Positions 44,956 through 53,651 are shown, numbered from the stretch's first letter. The stretch is 64,000 nt of DNA from JBCDJI01 sp964351865 (GCA_964351865.1 CAYGPJ010000012.1:38301-102300), one strand, 5' to 3'. Notes: a model not told the origin generated them from the letters alone. Numbers and translations: made by a program.

Positions 44956-45747
44956 CTAGCTGGGACTCTGGACGATGCCGCCTTCTACCCGTAGCGCGGC
45001 TCCAGTGGTAGCCGATGCCAAGGGGCTGGCGATGAAGGCGCACATGTCAGCCACTTCTTCGCAGCTGGCAAAACGCTGAATCAGTGAATTCGGGCGGTTG
45101 GTTTTAAAAAATTCAGCTTCCACTTCGTCGTTGCTTTTCCCCTCCTCCTCCGCTTGCGCAGAAATAAACTCCTCCACCCCGCGGGACATGGTCGGTCCGG
45201 GCAGAATGCTGTTCACGGTGATACCGGTGCCGGCGAGTTCTTTGGCGAGTCCGCGTGAGACCGCCAGTTGCGCGGCTTTGGTCATGCCGTAATGAATCAT
45301 TTCCGTCGGAATATCGATGCCGCTTTCACTGGAGATAAACTGGATCCGCCCCCAGTCCCGCTTTTTCATATACGGTAAATAGAGTCGACTCAGGCGAATA
45401 CCGCTGAGCACATTCATGTTGAAAATTTCCAGCCATTCATCGTCATCGATTTCTTCGAAGGGGACAGCCTCGTAACGCCCGAGATTATTAATCAGGATAT
45501 CCACTTTAGGGAAACGCTCAAACAGTTCCGCGGCGTTACCGGCATCTGACAGGTCGCCGGCAAAGCCATCGACTTTCCCCTGCGCTGTTTTTCGGAGCTT
45601 TTCAATCGCGGCATCCAAGGAGCCCTGAGAGCGACCATTGATAATCACATCCGCTCCTTCATCCGCCAGACGTTGCGCAATGGCGAATCCGATCCCCGCC
45701 GTGCTGCCGGAGATGAGTGCGGTTTTACCTTTTAATTCCAGGTTCAT
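44956..45747 (-). CDS. SDR family oxidoreductase (FabG-like)
   Basis: A 263-residue classical SDR. 'KTALISGSTAGIGFAIAQRL' is the dinucleotide motif, 'DILINNLGRYEAVPF' the NN-x-G motif, and the catalytic Ser-Tyr-Lys triad is in 'FISSESGIDIPTEMIHYGMTKAAQLA' (YGMTK). 'SILPGPTMSRGVEEFI' is the post-catalytic loop. A purine-rich Shine-Dalgarno-like AGGAGAT lies just upstream of the start. Substrate unknown; the FabG-like motif set suggests a 3-oxoacyl or small ketone substrate. Confidence 0.92.
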   Translation of the reverse strand: MNLELKGKTALISGSTAGIGFAIAQRLADEGADVIINGRSQGSLDAAIEKLRKTAQGKVDGFAGDLSDAGNAAELFERFPKVDILINNLGRYEAVPFEEIDDDEWLEIFNMNVLSGIRLSRLYLPYMKKRDWGRIQFISSESGIDIPTEMIHYGMTKAAQLAVSRGLAKELAGTGITVNSILPGPTMSRGVEEFISAQAEEEGKSNDEVEAEFFKTNRPNSLIQRFASCEEVADMCAFIASPLASATTGAALRVEGGIVQSPS

Positions 45748-45917
45748 AAGGAGATCTCCTGTGCCGAGGGATATGTTTGTTTCATAGCATCCACCCTAGC
45801 ATGAACGGCTGGACCTTCAAGGGATGGAATGGACGGGCAACTTGCTGAGGCTTGGCCCGGGTTCTCTCTGGCAATCGTCAATCAGCCTATGAAAGTGCAA
45901 ATCCCAGCCGGGATGTT

Positions 45918-46373
45918 TTACGGTTCCCGCCATTCCCGCTGTCGCATCGGCATGGCGTCAATCTCGGTAAACACTTGCTGCCACGCAAAGGTGGCTAGTT
46001 CGTAGCGCGCCTTGACTCCCCCATCCAGACCGATCAAGGCCAGCGGTTGCGTTTGAAGCAGGCGATCCAATTCCTTGGATAAGCGTTCACCTGCTGAAAA
46101 TTTATCATCGAGACCGGAGAGCATCCAGCGTCCGGGTGCGGGCGATTGGATTCTGAGCAGGACCGCCAGTTTTCGATCGCGGAGTCCTGCGTGATGTGGC
46201 GCCATCTGTTGCTGGAACATTTTAGCGGCGGCGTCATTCGGCAAGGTGCCGATGATCAGCCGATGTTTCCATTGGAGTGATTGGAGCGTGTTCAATTCCA
46301 TTTCTTTGCCGTTGGCGCTGGCAACGATCCCCGCTCCGCACAGTAAAGCCAGCAGGGTGCGTATGGTCGTCAT
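45918..46373 (-). CDS. DUF4174 domain secreted protein
   Basis: A 151-residue protein with a signal peptide (MTTIRTLLALLCGAGIVASANG). The mature part matches DUF4174: 'LQWKHRLIIGTLPNDAAAKMFQQQM', 'LRDRKLAVLLRI', 'PLALIGLDGGVKARYE' and the terminal 'EIDAMPMRQREWRE', the family's most recognisable motif. The domain has a thioredoxin-like layout but no active-site cysteines are seen here. Function unknown. Confidence 0.85.
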   Translation of the reverse strand: MTTIRTLLALLCGAGIVASANGKEMELNTLQSLQWKHRLIIGTLPNDAAAKMFQQQMAPHHAGLRDRKLAVLLRIQSPAPGRWMLSGLDDKFSAGERLSKELDRLLQTQPLALIGLDGGVKARYELATFAWQQVFTEIDAMPMRQREWREP

Positions 46374-46434
46374 CTTCTCGAAACATAACCCGACTGGCGC
46401 AAGATGCCAGTGGCGAGGACTGTTGAAACCATTT

Positions 46435-46908
46435 CTAAGCCGATGGCACTGATTTCAAGCGCTCGGCGACGATCTCCGGCGTGACATCTTCAATGTGGGT
46501 ACAGATGCTCCAACGGAAGCCGAAAGGATCCACCAACATGGAACCTCGTTCACCCCAAGGGTGGTTGGTAGGAGGGTTGATTCCTTCCGCTCCAGCGGCA
46601 ACAGCCTGTGCGTAAACTTTATCGCAGTCCTCAAAATAGAGAGTGAGACTGAAAGGACAGCCACCAACGCTTTTTGGTGAGAGCGCACCCCAATCGGGCG
46701 CTTCGTCACAGAACATAAAAACCGAGTCGCCAATTTTCATCTCACCGTGAAAAATTTTACCGCTGCCGTCCGGCGCTTCCATCGCATACAACACTTCGGC
46801 ACCGAAGGCCTGTTGATAGAATTTGATGGCTGCTTTTGCGTCGTGCAGATTGAGGCTGGGAGTGAGGGTTCCTAGATGTTCGGGAATGGGGTTTACGGGC
46901 GTCGTCAT
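46435..46908 (-). CDS. VOC (glyoxalase/PhnB-like) family protein
   Basis: 157 residues from the ATG at 46908 (MTTPVNPIPEHLGTLTPSLN); the frame is open to 46962. It has the VOC double beta-alpha-beta3 fold: 'LNLHDAKAAIKFYQQAFGAEVLY', 'HGEMKIGDSVFMFCDE', 'SLTLYFEDCDKVYAQAVAAGAE' and 'WGERGSMLVDPFGFRWSICTH'. The PhnB-like subgroup is widespread and mostly uncharacterised. Intact, single-copy, and without an informative neighbour. Confidence 0.92.
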   Translation of the reverse strand: MTTPVNPIPEHLGTLTPSLNLHDAKAAIKFYQQAFGAEVLYAMEAPDGSGKIFHGEMKIGDSVFMFCDEAPDWGALSPKSVGGCPFSLTLYFEDCDKVYAQAVAAGAEGINPPTNHPWGERGSMLVDPFGFRWSICTHIEDVTPEIVAERLKSVPSA

Positions 46909-47022
46909 AGGGGAAAATATACATAAATGGTGCGATCGAACAAGCCGTGTTGCGATGGTCATTATAAAATGCGGTCTGCTCTATACTTGTAAGGATGACG
47001 CAGAGGTGGGAAGCTCGTCTGC

Positions 47023-49077
47023 ATGAATCTCGGTGCTGCATCAACGAAATGGATCCTTGGCGGGCTGGGCGTCATTACCTTAGCGACAGGATTTGTGCTG
47101 GGGCGGCTTACCAGTGGCAGTGATGCCACCGCGTCAGATTTTGCTACCAATACGAATACGGATTCATCCGTCGGTTCACGGGTTAAATCATTCTTCGGCG
47201 GAAACGACGCCGCATCGGGCGGCAGCAACAAAGCCTACGGCCCGAGTGGCATGGGGCGCTCGGTCGGGCAATACACCAAAGAGAGCTTCATCGAGGCGAC
47301 ACAATCGCTCAGCTTGTTCAGTGGGGGTGGACCAAAAAAAATGCGTGAAATGCTGGCAATCCAGGAGTCACTGGCGCAGCAGGATGTGCACGCACTGGTG
47401 CGCGAACTCATCGCCGATGGGTCGCCGGAAGCACGGCAGGCGCTCTATCTGGCGATGGGGGTATTGGCAGAACAATCACCAACGAAAGCACTGGACCTGG
47501 TGCTGGCCCAACCGGAAAACATGCAGCAGGGGTTCGGTATTTTCCAGGCGGTAGCGGCCAGTATGGAAAAAGACCCGGACGGAACGCTGGCGCGGTTGCG
47601 CGGGATTGAAAATAAAATGCTCCAGCAGCGGGCGATCTCTTCCGCCATCAATGCCATCGCTCAGAAGGATCCGCAGCGGGCACTCGATCTCTATCTGGAG
47701 CAAGAGATGGCCGGACCCAACGACCATTCGGTACACACGATCTTTTATCAGTGGGCGCGCAAAGATCCCGCTGCTGCTGCCGCTTCGTTGGAGCGCATCA
47801 AAGACATGCAAAAAAGAGCTCAGGCCAGAAACGGTCTGGTGAACACCTGGATGCAGAGCGATCCAGAAGCTGCGTGGGAATGGGTCAAAACTCAGCCTGG
47901 CACGGATAACGACTATCAGGATCCGCGCTTTCAAGCATTGACCGCCTGGGCGGCTACGGATCCGGATGCCGCATTGGCAGCCGCTCAATCTTTACCGGCG
48001 AACCTCAGAGATAAAACCTTGCCTCAGATGATCGGACGGTGGGCACAAAATGATCCGGCAGGAGCGCTGAAAGCGGCCGAATCCCTGCCGGAAGAGCTGA
48101 AGCATAAAGCGCTGCCACAAGTCATCAGCAATTGGGCCCGTACGGATCCCGAGGCGGCATTGGCTTGGGTAGCTGCCAACGATGATCTCGCCACCATGGA
48201 AGATGCCTTCCGGAATCTGACCTACTCGGACGCAATCGAACCACAAAAGATCTATGATCTCGTGATGGAAAAAATGCCTGCCGGAAGAGCATTTCAGAAT
48301 ACGGTTTCGCAAGTGATCTCGCGCTGGGCCCAGAAAGATCCGGTGGCTGCGGCAGCAGCGCTCAAGCAGATGCCGCCTGGGGATGCCTTCAATTCGAGTG
48401 CAGGTAACCTCGTCCGTGCCTGGAGCAAAAACGATCCGGCAGCTGCGTTTGGTTGGGCGGCTTCCCTGCCGGAGGGCAGCGGTAAAAATGACACCATCCG
48501 CAACTGGTTCAGCTACGTCGCCGATGATCATCCGGAACTGGCGGTGAGCTACTACCGACAACTCGACGCCCAGCAGCAGAAGCGGGTGACCACCAACCTC
48601 GTCAGCAGCCTGGTAAAATCAGATCCCTCTGCTGCCATCACTTTCAGCAACTCGCTGAACGACGACGATCTGCGTAAGCGTGCACGGGAATCTATTGCAA
48701 GTAGCTGGGCCTACGAGGACCCGCAACAGGCCAGTCGCTGGGCGGTTACGCTACCCGAGGCAGAAAAAAGTCAGGCCCTCCAGAATGTGGTCGACAGTTG
48801 GGCCAACAAGAATTTAGAAGCCGCTGCCGAATGGCTGGCGAGCATGCCGGCCAGCCCCGCGCTTGATGAGGCTACTAGTAGCCTCTCCCGCAAATTGGTC
48901 GGGGTGGATCCTGAGGCCGCCATGAGTTGGGCGGGATCCATCACCGATGAGAAAAAACGCCAGCGGGCACTCTACAATTCCGCCCGCCAGTGGATACGCA
49001 ACGACCCCGCCAACGGTAAAGCCTGGGTGCAGCGGTCTAACCTCACTCAGGAAGATAAAGCCAAGCTGCTCAAGTAA
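47023..49077 (+). CDS. Membrane-anchored helical repeat protein with DP-AA-W units
   Basis: A 684-residue protein with an N-terminal membrane anchor at about residues 10-30 ('WILGGLGVITLATGFVLGRL') and a Ser/Gly-rich linker. From about residue 100 to the end it consists of about 16-18 helical repeats of roughly 30-35 residues with the consensus W-A-x-x-DP-x-A-A-x-x-W-x-x-x-LP ('WAQNDPAGALKAAESLP', 'WARTDPEAALAWVAAND', 'WSKNDPAAAFGWAASLP'). The superhelix resembles TPR/Sel1-type scaffolds. Such proteins are common in Verrucomicrobiota; their role is unknown, and I infer a periplasmic scaffold. Confidence 0.8.
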   Translation: MNLGAASTKWILGGLGVITLATGFVLGRLTSGSDATASDFATNTNTDSSVGSRVKSFFGGNDAASGGSNKAYGPSGMGRSVGQYTKESFIEATQSLSLFSGGGPKKMREMLAIQESLAQQDVHALVRELIADGSPEARQALYLAMGVLAEQSPTKALDLVLAQPENMQQGFGIFQAVAASMEKDPDGTLARLRGIENKMLQQRAISSAINAIAQKDPQRALDLYLEQEMAGPNDHSVHTIFYQWARKDPAAAAASLERIKDMQKRAQARNGLVNTWMQSDPEAAWEWVKTQPGTDNDYQDPRFQALTAWAATDPDAALAAAQSLPANLRDKTLPQMIGRWAQNDPAGALKAAESLPEELKHKALPQVISNWARTDPEAALAWVAANDDLATMEDAFRNLTYSDAIEPQKIYDLVMEKMPAGRAFQNTVSQVISRWAQKDPVAAAAALKQMPPGDAFNSSAGNLVRAWSKNDPAAAFGWAASLPEGSGKNDTIRNWFSYVADDHPELAVSYYRQLDAQQQKRVTTNLVSSLVKSDPSAAITFSNSLNDDDLRKRARESIASSWAYEDPQQASRWAVTLPEAEKSQALQNVVDSWANKNLEAAAEWLASMPASPALDEATSSLSRKLVGVDPEAAMSWAGSITDEKKRQRALYNSARQWIRNDPANGKAWVQRSNLTQEDKAKLLK

Positions 49078-49111
49078 TTGACGCGGCAGTTCATGCCTGA
49101 ACTCAATGTGG

Positions 49112-49867
49112 CTAGCGTGCTACTTGCCAGCGTCTACGCAAGCCACCTGCCGCCATGATGCCGCCCAGCATGATCGATCCGATCAGACTCGGCTCGGGAA
49201 CGATGTTTACCAGCAGTTGGACATCATCAATGCGCAATCCGAAATCACGACCACTAGGGCCTGAGTCGCGCCATTGAATATTAACTGAATCGCCAGCAGT
49301 CACGTTAAAAGCGATGGTGTTGAGTGTCCAGGCCGTCGAGGCAGTGTTGGCGGTATTGGAAGTAACGGTGGCGGCAGCGGGTGTTGTTTGGTTGACGCCA
49401 TTCACCCGAACCCGGACGGTGCCGGTATTAGCATAACTGGTGGCCCCGTTATCTTCACTCCAGGCTTGAAAACGTAGTTCAGCAGCGGCACCCGGCAAAA
49501 TATTTGGATTATTCGGAATAGCGACAATTAAGGTGATTTGACCATTGTTGCCATTGCCACGGATTTCCAGCGATTGTCCGGTAGCTGCGCCCCCCGAAAA
49601 TGTGGTGGGAGCCGAATTGGAGCCCTGCGTGGTGATTTCAAAGCCGTTCCCGGCGGTATCCCATTGCGGATATTCGGCTTCAAACACCGCCTGATCGTAT
49701 TGGCCAGGCCCGGATAGTAACCCGGCGGTATCTTCAAAGTCGAAATTTCCGATGGCCAGATTCGTGAGCGTCGCATGCGACTGCGGCAAAGCGACGCAGC
49801 AGAGAATTGCAGCACAGTGAACGTATATTCTTGCGCGATTGGGCCGCCCGATTGACTCGCCTCTCAT
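49112..49867 (-). CDS. PEP-CTERM surface protein
   Basis: 251 residues from the ATG at 49867; a TTG precedes it in frame. It has a signal peptide ending near SHAT and a beta-rich body ('NFDFEDTAGLLSG', 'NNGQITLIVAIPNNPNI', 'WRDSGPSGRDFGLRIDDVQLLV'). It ends in a canonical PEP-CTERM tail: VPEPS, a glycine-rich hydrophobic helix, then LRRRWQVAR. Exosortase would cleave it during export. It is a clear paralogue of the gene at 62766, in the same orientation, and the two flank the defence island. The ATG overlaps the stop of the GNAT gene upstream. Confidence 0.88.
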   Translation of the reverse strand: MRGESIGRPNRARIYVHCAAILCCVALPQSHATLTNLAIGNFDFEDTAGLLSGPGQYDQAVFEAEYPQWDTAGNGFEITTQGSNSAPTTFSGGAATGQSLEIRGNGNNGQITLIVAIPNNPNILPGAAAELRFQAWSEDNGATSYANTGTVRVRVNGVNQTTPAAATVTSNTANTASTAWTLNTIAFNVTAGDSVNIQWRDSGPSGRDFGLRIDDVQLLVNIVPEPSLIGSIMLGGIMAAGGLRRRWQVAR

Positions 49868-50448
49868 CAATTTAATGTTACAAAATTACGAGTGTTAAAG
49901 CAATATACAAGCGTAGTCGGTGAATTAAAGGGGTCTGATCCCTTTAATTTATCCGGAAGTGGGTTCCGGGAAGACGAGTTGGTAAAGGGTGGCGCTATCG
50001 TAGCTGTTCGAGGCTTTGATGTGGTGAATTTTCTGGCGAGATTACCAGATAGTGGAAACTGTATTTTGCCGAGAAAATGAGACCCAGGTGTTTCAGTGAA
50101 TGTGAATCCAATATTTTTATAAAATTCGATAAGCCCATCAAAATTTCGTAAGTCGTCTTTTGAGATATTTCCTTCAATGAGATGGATTTGCTGTTTTATA
50201 GACCATTCTATGAGCAGGGGTAAAAATGCCTTGGCGATTCCTCTTCTTCTGTATTTCTCGATGACTTCAAGATTTCCAATGAGCAGAGAATAAGTGTCAT
50301 GGGCGCACTGGCATTCTGCAACTATCGTTTTTCCAATACGAATAATCCAACGGCTCGTATCGACCCCGTAATCATGGTTGATGGAATATTTTTCATCAAA
50401 TTCATCCTGAATAGTAAGATGCTCAGTATGGTCCTCTGAAATTTTCAT
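49867..50448 (-). CDS. GNAT N-acetyltransferase with overwritten 3' end
   Basis: A 193-residue ORF. Residues about 30-140 are a GNAT fold: 'IVAECQCAHDTYSLLIGNLEVIEKYRRRGIAKAFLPLLIEW' holds the acetyl-CoA motif R-R-x-x-G-I-A, and 'LIEFYKNIGFTFTE' the last strand. From about residue 143 on ('SKPRTATIAPPFTNSS') the sequence is not GNAT. Its DNA (about 49923-50031) is a close copy of the 3' end and downstream palindrome of the DUF2726 gene at 53652-53755, read here in another frame. The true gene end has been lost; the enzyme core may still work. Confidence 0.8.
   Translation of the reverse strand: MKISEDHTEHLTIQDEFDEKYSINHDYGVDTSRWIIRIGKTIVAECQCAHDTYSLLIGNLEVIEKYRRRGIAKAFLPLLIEWSIKQQIHLIEGNISKDDLRNFDGLIEFYKNIGFTFTETPGSHFLGKIQFPLSGNLARKFTTSKPRTATIAPPFTNSSSRNPLPDKLKGSDPFNSPTTLVYCFNTRNFVTLN
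49923..49949. repeat. AAAGGGGTC palindrome, copy 1
   Basis: A 27-base inverted repeat with centre AAAGGGGTCTGATCCCTTT and one mismatch. It is the boundary of the copied fragment inside the GNAT gene. Similar GGGGTCTGACCCC palindromes occur as dispersed elements near IS200-like/RAYT transposases in many bacteria; none is seen here. Confidence 0.7.
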
Positions 50449-50457
50449 AACTGAGGA

Positions 50458-50958
50458 TTAATGGTTCTCCCACCTGGTGATGCGTTTTTTACATTCGCCT
50501 TTCGGGAAATAGGTGTCGATTTCCATCAGAAGTTCGAGTTTTTGAATGGCAGCATCTGACTTGAGTGTTCCGGCGGCTACGAGCTGATCCAGAATCCAAA
50601 GGGTTCCATGAACGGGAACATTTCGGGTGCTGGCTAGATTTCGTAATGGTTTATCACCTGTTAAGAGTAACGCATCCAGCTTTACGGCTAATTGATAGCA
50701 GGAAGCATCCTGCGGAGAGAGCTTTCCGATTTCCCCTGCAAGCGAGTTTGCTTCTAAGCGTTCTTCCAGAGTCACCTGGTGAACGGCAATCTGTTTCGTT
50801 TGGATATAGGTCTGCACGTGCGGGTGCTTCTCAAGGTCAATCTCTTCAATGACCATGGATGTAGTATGCGTTTCAATTTCCAGTGCAAACCACACACCGA
50901 GCAATCCTGTGACCTCCAGGTCAATCAGGATGTTGGCGTCCTGGACCGCTACTTTCAT
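50458..50958 (-). CDS. PIN-domain ribonuclease-like protein, toxin candidate
   Basis: A 166-residue PIN domain with the acidic set D7 ('VAVQDANILIDL'), E38, D84 ('LSPQDASCYQLA') and D102 ('LLTGDKPLRNLA'). PIN toxins cut RNA with a metal ion. Its start overlaps the stop of the XRE/ImmA gene by four bases, so the two are translationally coupled, an arrangement typical of toxin-antitoxin or ImmA-linked modules. Confidence 0.85.
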   Translation of the reverse strand: MKVAVQDANILIDLEVTGLLGVWFALEIETHTTSMVIEEIDLEKHPHVQTYIQTKQIAVHQVTLEERLEANSLAGEIGKLSPQDASCYQLAVKLDALLLTGDKPLRNLASTRNVPVHGTLWILDQLVAAGTLKSDAAIQKLELLMEIDTYFPKGECKKRITRWENH

Positions 50959-52028
50959 GACACGATAGTGCCTTTCGACCGGAGGTCATCTAAAGAGATG
51001 TTAAGGAGCTGACAGGCTTTGGAGCGGGTAATTTCACCTTCCGCTACAGCCCGAAAAACGAGTCGGTCGAATCGGTCAGATCTCTCTTCATATTGATAAC
51101 GATCATCATGAGGTTCTCCATGGGCCTCTTTCCATGGGGTTCCATATTGATTCCAGAAGCGCCTCGAGAGAGCAGGGGAAATCAGACCAAGCTCTTTAGC
51201 TCGCATGAAAATGGAAGTGATCGATATGCCCCAGCCAAGTTTAAGATCGATGAGTTCCTGCAGGCTGAAGTTTTCTCTGTGACCTCCTAAGGCCTTAATA
51301 AAAGACTCTTTCGGGAAAAGAAATGCAGCTGCAAAGCGACGAGCCAATTGATCTTCATTCAGGCCTTTATCGATATGTCCTTTGAGCAGGATATGCCCTA
51401 CTTCATGGGCCAGAGTTTGACGGATACGCAGTTTGTTTTTATTTCGGACGTTGATGACAACAATTGGATCCTCACCGATCCAACCGGAAAATCCTTCGAA
51501 GGAGTCAGGTGCCTCGACTAAGTAAACCTTAATTCCAGCGCCTTCCAGCATTTCAATGAGATTAAGGATGGGGTCAGACCCTAATTTCCATGCTTTTCTG
51601 ATGTCAGTGACAGCTTTTTCAACGTCGTCAACAGTGTGGTACATTTTACCTCTAAGTGGATTTTTAAACTTAGAGCGAATACCGAGTAATCCTTCGATTT
51701 CAAGGTATCGTTCAAAGTGGTCCTGAGCCTGATGTTTCAGGGCCTTTTCCTGTTTCTCGTTTAATTTTGATTTATCGCGAAATTCAACGAGTTCCAGTTC
51801 CTCGGTTACCGGGCGGAAGAAAAAGTCTTCATTCGTATCCAGAGCTTTGACGAGAGAGGCGAAGGTTTTTCCATCCGGCATCATCTCCCCACGCTCGTAT
51901 TTGGCCAGGGCATTGTGGGAGACGGCACCGCCGATCTTATCTGAGAGGGCACGTAGCGAAAGCCCTTCCATCTTACGGGCTTGTTGCAGTCGCTTGCCGA
52001 AAAGGGTTTTGATTTCGTTTTTAGTCAT
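50955..52028 (-). CDS. XRE regulator fused to ImmA/IrrE zinc peptidase
   Basis: A 357-residue protein. Residues about 8-65 are an XRE helix-turn-helix ('RKMEGLSLRALSDKIGGAVSHNALAKYERGE'). Residues about 155-260 are a DUF955/ImmA metallopeptidase with the H-E-x-x-H motif in 'TLAHEVGHILLKGHID'. Such proteins repress and can be proteolytically active against a repressor or partner. The PIN gene follows with a four-base overlap, which suggests that this is the antitoxin/regulator of the pair. An inverted repeat at 52029-52065, just upstream, is a likely operator. Confidence 0.9.
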   Translation of the reverse strand: MTKNEIKTLFGKRLQQARKMEGLSLRALSDKIGGAVSHNALAKYERGEMMPDGKTFASLVKALDTNEDFFFRPVTEELELVEFRDKSKLNEKQEKALKHQAQDHFERYLEIEGLLGIRSKFKNPLRGKMYHTVDDVEKAVTDIRKAWKLGSDPILNLIEMLEGAGIKVYLVEAPDSFEGFSGWIGEDPIVVINVRNKNKLRIRQTLAHEVGHILLKGHIDKGLNEDQLARRFAAAFLFPKESFIKALGGHRENFSLQELIDLKLGWGISITSIFMRAKELGLISPALSRRFWNQYGTPWKEAHGEPHDDRYQYEERSDRFDRLVFRAVAEGEITRSKACQLLNISLDDLRSKGTIVS

Positions 52029-52065
52029 GTTTACAAATGTAGTGTAGTAAGCATGTTATGTAAAC
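52029..52065. promoter_or_regulatory. Inverted-repeat operator upstream of the XRE/ImmA gene
   Basis: GTTTACA at 52029-52035 and its exact inverse TGTAAAC at 52059-52065, adjacent to the start codon of the XRE gene. It is well placed for autorepression. Confidence 0.55.
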
Positions 52066-52203
52066 CTAATAGAACTGTAGTTAAGAGGGAACGGGGCTGA
52101 CCCTTTAATTCCGGATGAGGTGTCGGAAATACAGTTTTCACAAGAAGAGCCCCAAGCGCTGCAAGGAAATGAAATCTTTTCTTTTCTTTTGTTGGTTATT
52201 CCA

Positions 52204-52215
52204 TATTCTAGAATA
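52204..52215. promoter_or_regulatory. TATTCTAGAATA palindrome upstream of the AbiE-like pair
   Basis: A perfect 12-base palindrome six bases before the chosen ATG at 52222. A likely autoregulatory operator for the helix-turn-helix partner. The preceding bases (52090-52115) also contain a partial GGGGCTGACCCTTTAATTCC copy of the palindrome found at 49923 and 53652. Confidence 0.45.
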
Positions 52216-52221
52216 CAGAAT

Positions 52222-52758
52222 ATGAATCAATTACGCCCATATGACCCGGTGATTGCGCTCTATTTAGGGTCCTTGCAGAAATGGAATAATTACGAGCAGG
52301 CTTCAGAGGATTTAATGATGAGTCCTTCGATGATTTTTAATGCGGTAAAACGTCTTCGTTACGCCCGGCTGGTTTCAGACAGTCTGAATCAGGTCAATCA
52401 GAAGGCTCTTGGTGATTTTATTCAATATGGAGTGCCGTATTCATTTGCGGATCAACCCATGGAAGTCACTGTTGGTATTCCAACGTCCTGGGGTTGTCCT
52501 GCCCTGAAACCGTCCTTTAATTCGGCGGAAAACACCCCCGATGTCTGGGCGCATAAGGACGGGAAAATACGAGGCTATCGAGTCGAGCCGTTACATAAAA
52601 ACTTTCCGGACGCCTGTCTAAAAAATGAAAAAATATATAACTATTGCGGATTAATCGATGCCATCCGTGTCGGTCGCGCACGGGAAAAGAAAATAGCCAT
52701 CGATCTGATTAAGGAGATGTTGAATCGTGGAAATTCCATACGGCCCGCTCATCTCTGA
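52222..52758 (+). CDS. Winged-helix partner of an AbiEii-type nucleotidyltransferase
   Basis: 178 residues from the ATG at 52222 (MNQLRPYDPVIALYLGSLQ); the frame is open to a GTG at 52120. The N-terminal 60 residues look like a winged helix ('DPVIALYLGSLQKWNNYEQASEDLMMSPSMIFNAVKRLRYARLV'). The C-terminus ('RVEPLHKNFPDACLKNEKIY' ... 'LIDAIRVGRAREKKIAIDLI') matches the domain that accompanies nucleotidyltransferase toxins. It overlaps the nucleotidyltransferase gene by 32 bases, the layout of AbiE-like toxin-antitoxin systems, where this would be the antitoxin/repressor. Confidence 0.75.
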   Translation: MNQLRPYDPVIALYLGSLQKWNNYEQASEDLMMSPSMIFNAVKRLRYARLVSDSLNQVNQKALGDFIQYGVPYSFADQPMEVTVGIPTSWGCPALKPSFNSAENTPDVWAHKDGKIRGYRVEPLHKNFPDACLKNEKIYNYCGLIDAIRVGRAREKKIAIDLIKEMLNRGNSIRPAHL

Positions 52759-53425
52759 AATCAGCAGGACGCTGTCGGATGCGGAACTTCCACATGTAGT
52801 TTGTGGCGGCGCAGTGGTGCCACTTTTAATGGATATAGAACCGTATTATCCATTTCGCGCAACCGATGATGTGGATCTGATCATACCGGTGTCTCACCAG
52901 AGAAAGTATGCTGAGATCGAGGAAAGGTTGAGAGCACGAGGTTTCAGAAATGATATTCGGGAGAGTGCGCCACTGTGTCGATGGATATATCGTGGTCAAA
53001 CCGTCGATATCATGCCAGTTCCGGGAGAGTTTATCGGACTGAAGACGACATGGTTTAGAGAAGCGTTGGACACGGCGTGTGAGTTCGAAATCAAAGGGGT
53101 GAAAGTGCCTGTCATTACTGCAACAGGGTTTCTGGCCTGAAAATATGAAGCATTTAAAGACCGGGGTAATGGTGACTACGGGATGAGCCATGACATCGAA
53201 GACATCATCACCGTGATAGATCATAGGTCGATATTGGGCGTAGAATTAAACTGCCGGGAAAATCCACTGGTAAAACCAGCTCGGCAGGTAATTGAGATTC
53301 TTTGCCAACATCCAGATATTCAATTTATTGTGGCGGGACACCTTCCGCCAGATGCGGGTAATCAGGCACGAGTTCACAACCTAGTAGATAAAATGAATAG
53401 TCTTTTGAATTATGGCAGCGAGTGA
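52727..53425 (+). pseudogene. AbiEii-type nucleotidyltransferase interrupted by TGA
   Basis: GTG start. The first 137 codons give a nucleotidyltransferase: 'HVVCGGAVVPLLM' (G-G-x-x-x helix) and 'RATDDVDLII' with the metal-binding Asp pair, then 'VDIMPVPGEF'. A TGA at 53138-53140 stops the frame, yet the same frame continues without another stop to 53425: 'KYEAFKDRGNGDYGMSHDIEDIITVIDHRS', the expected C-terminal block of the family ('FLA-x-K-x-EAF-x-x-RG-x-GDY'). A single nonsense change (for example TGG to TGA) fits. Either the toxin is dead or the stop is read through. Confidence 0.8.
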
Positions 53426-53651
53426 TTGAACTCTGAAAGGAATCTGATCTCCTAGTCCTGGCCTCTGGCTAGTCCCGACCCCGAAGGGTGTCGGGAAGCC
53501 CGTTCTTCCAGAGTAATTGTCGATGGTTTGGAGTGATCCGGGATATGACCCTACCAGTCTTATCAGGCATCCCATGGATCTGCCGCCGGATGGTGCGAGT
53601 GCTGCGGGGAGAGGTGAAGAGTCTGGCAAGATTGGTAAGGCTGATTGGTTG

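Noticed and set aside
44956..45747. The SDR gene as part of a biosynthetic cluster with the SGNH hydrolase
   Set aside because: The genes are convergent and have no common pathway markers.
51565..51585. GGGGTCAGACCC word inside the XRE/ImmA gene as another palindrome copy
   Set aside because: It lies within conserved coding sequence of the peptidase domain and has no AAA/TTT flanks; likely chance.
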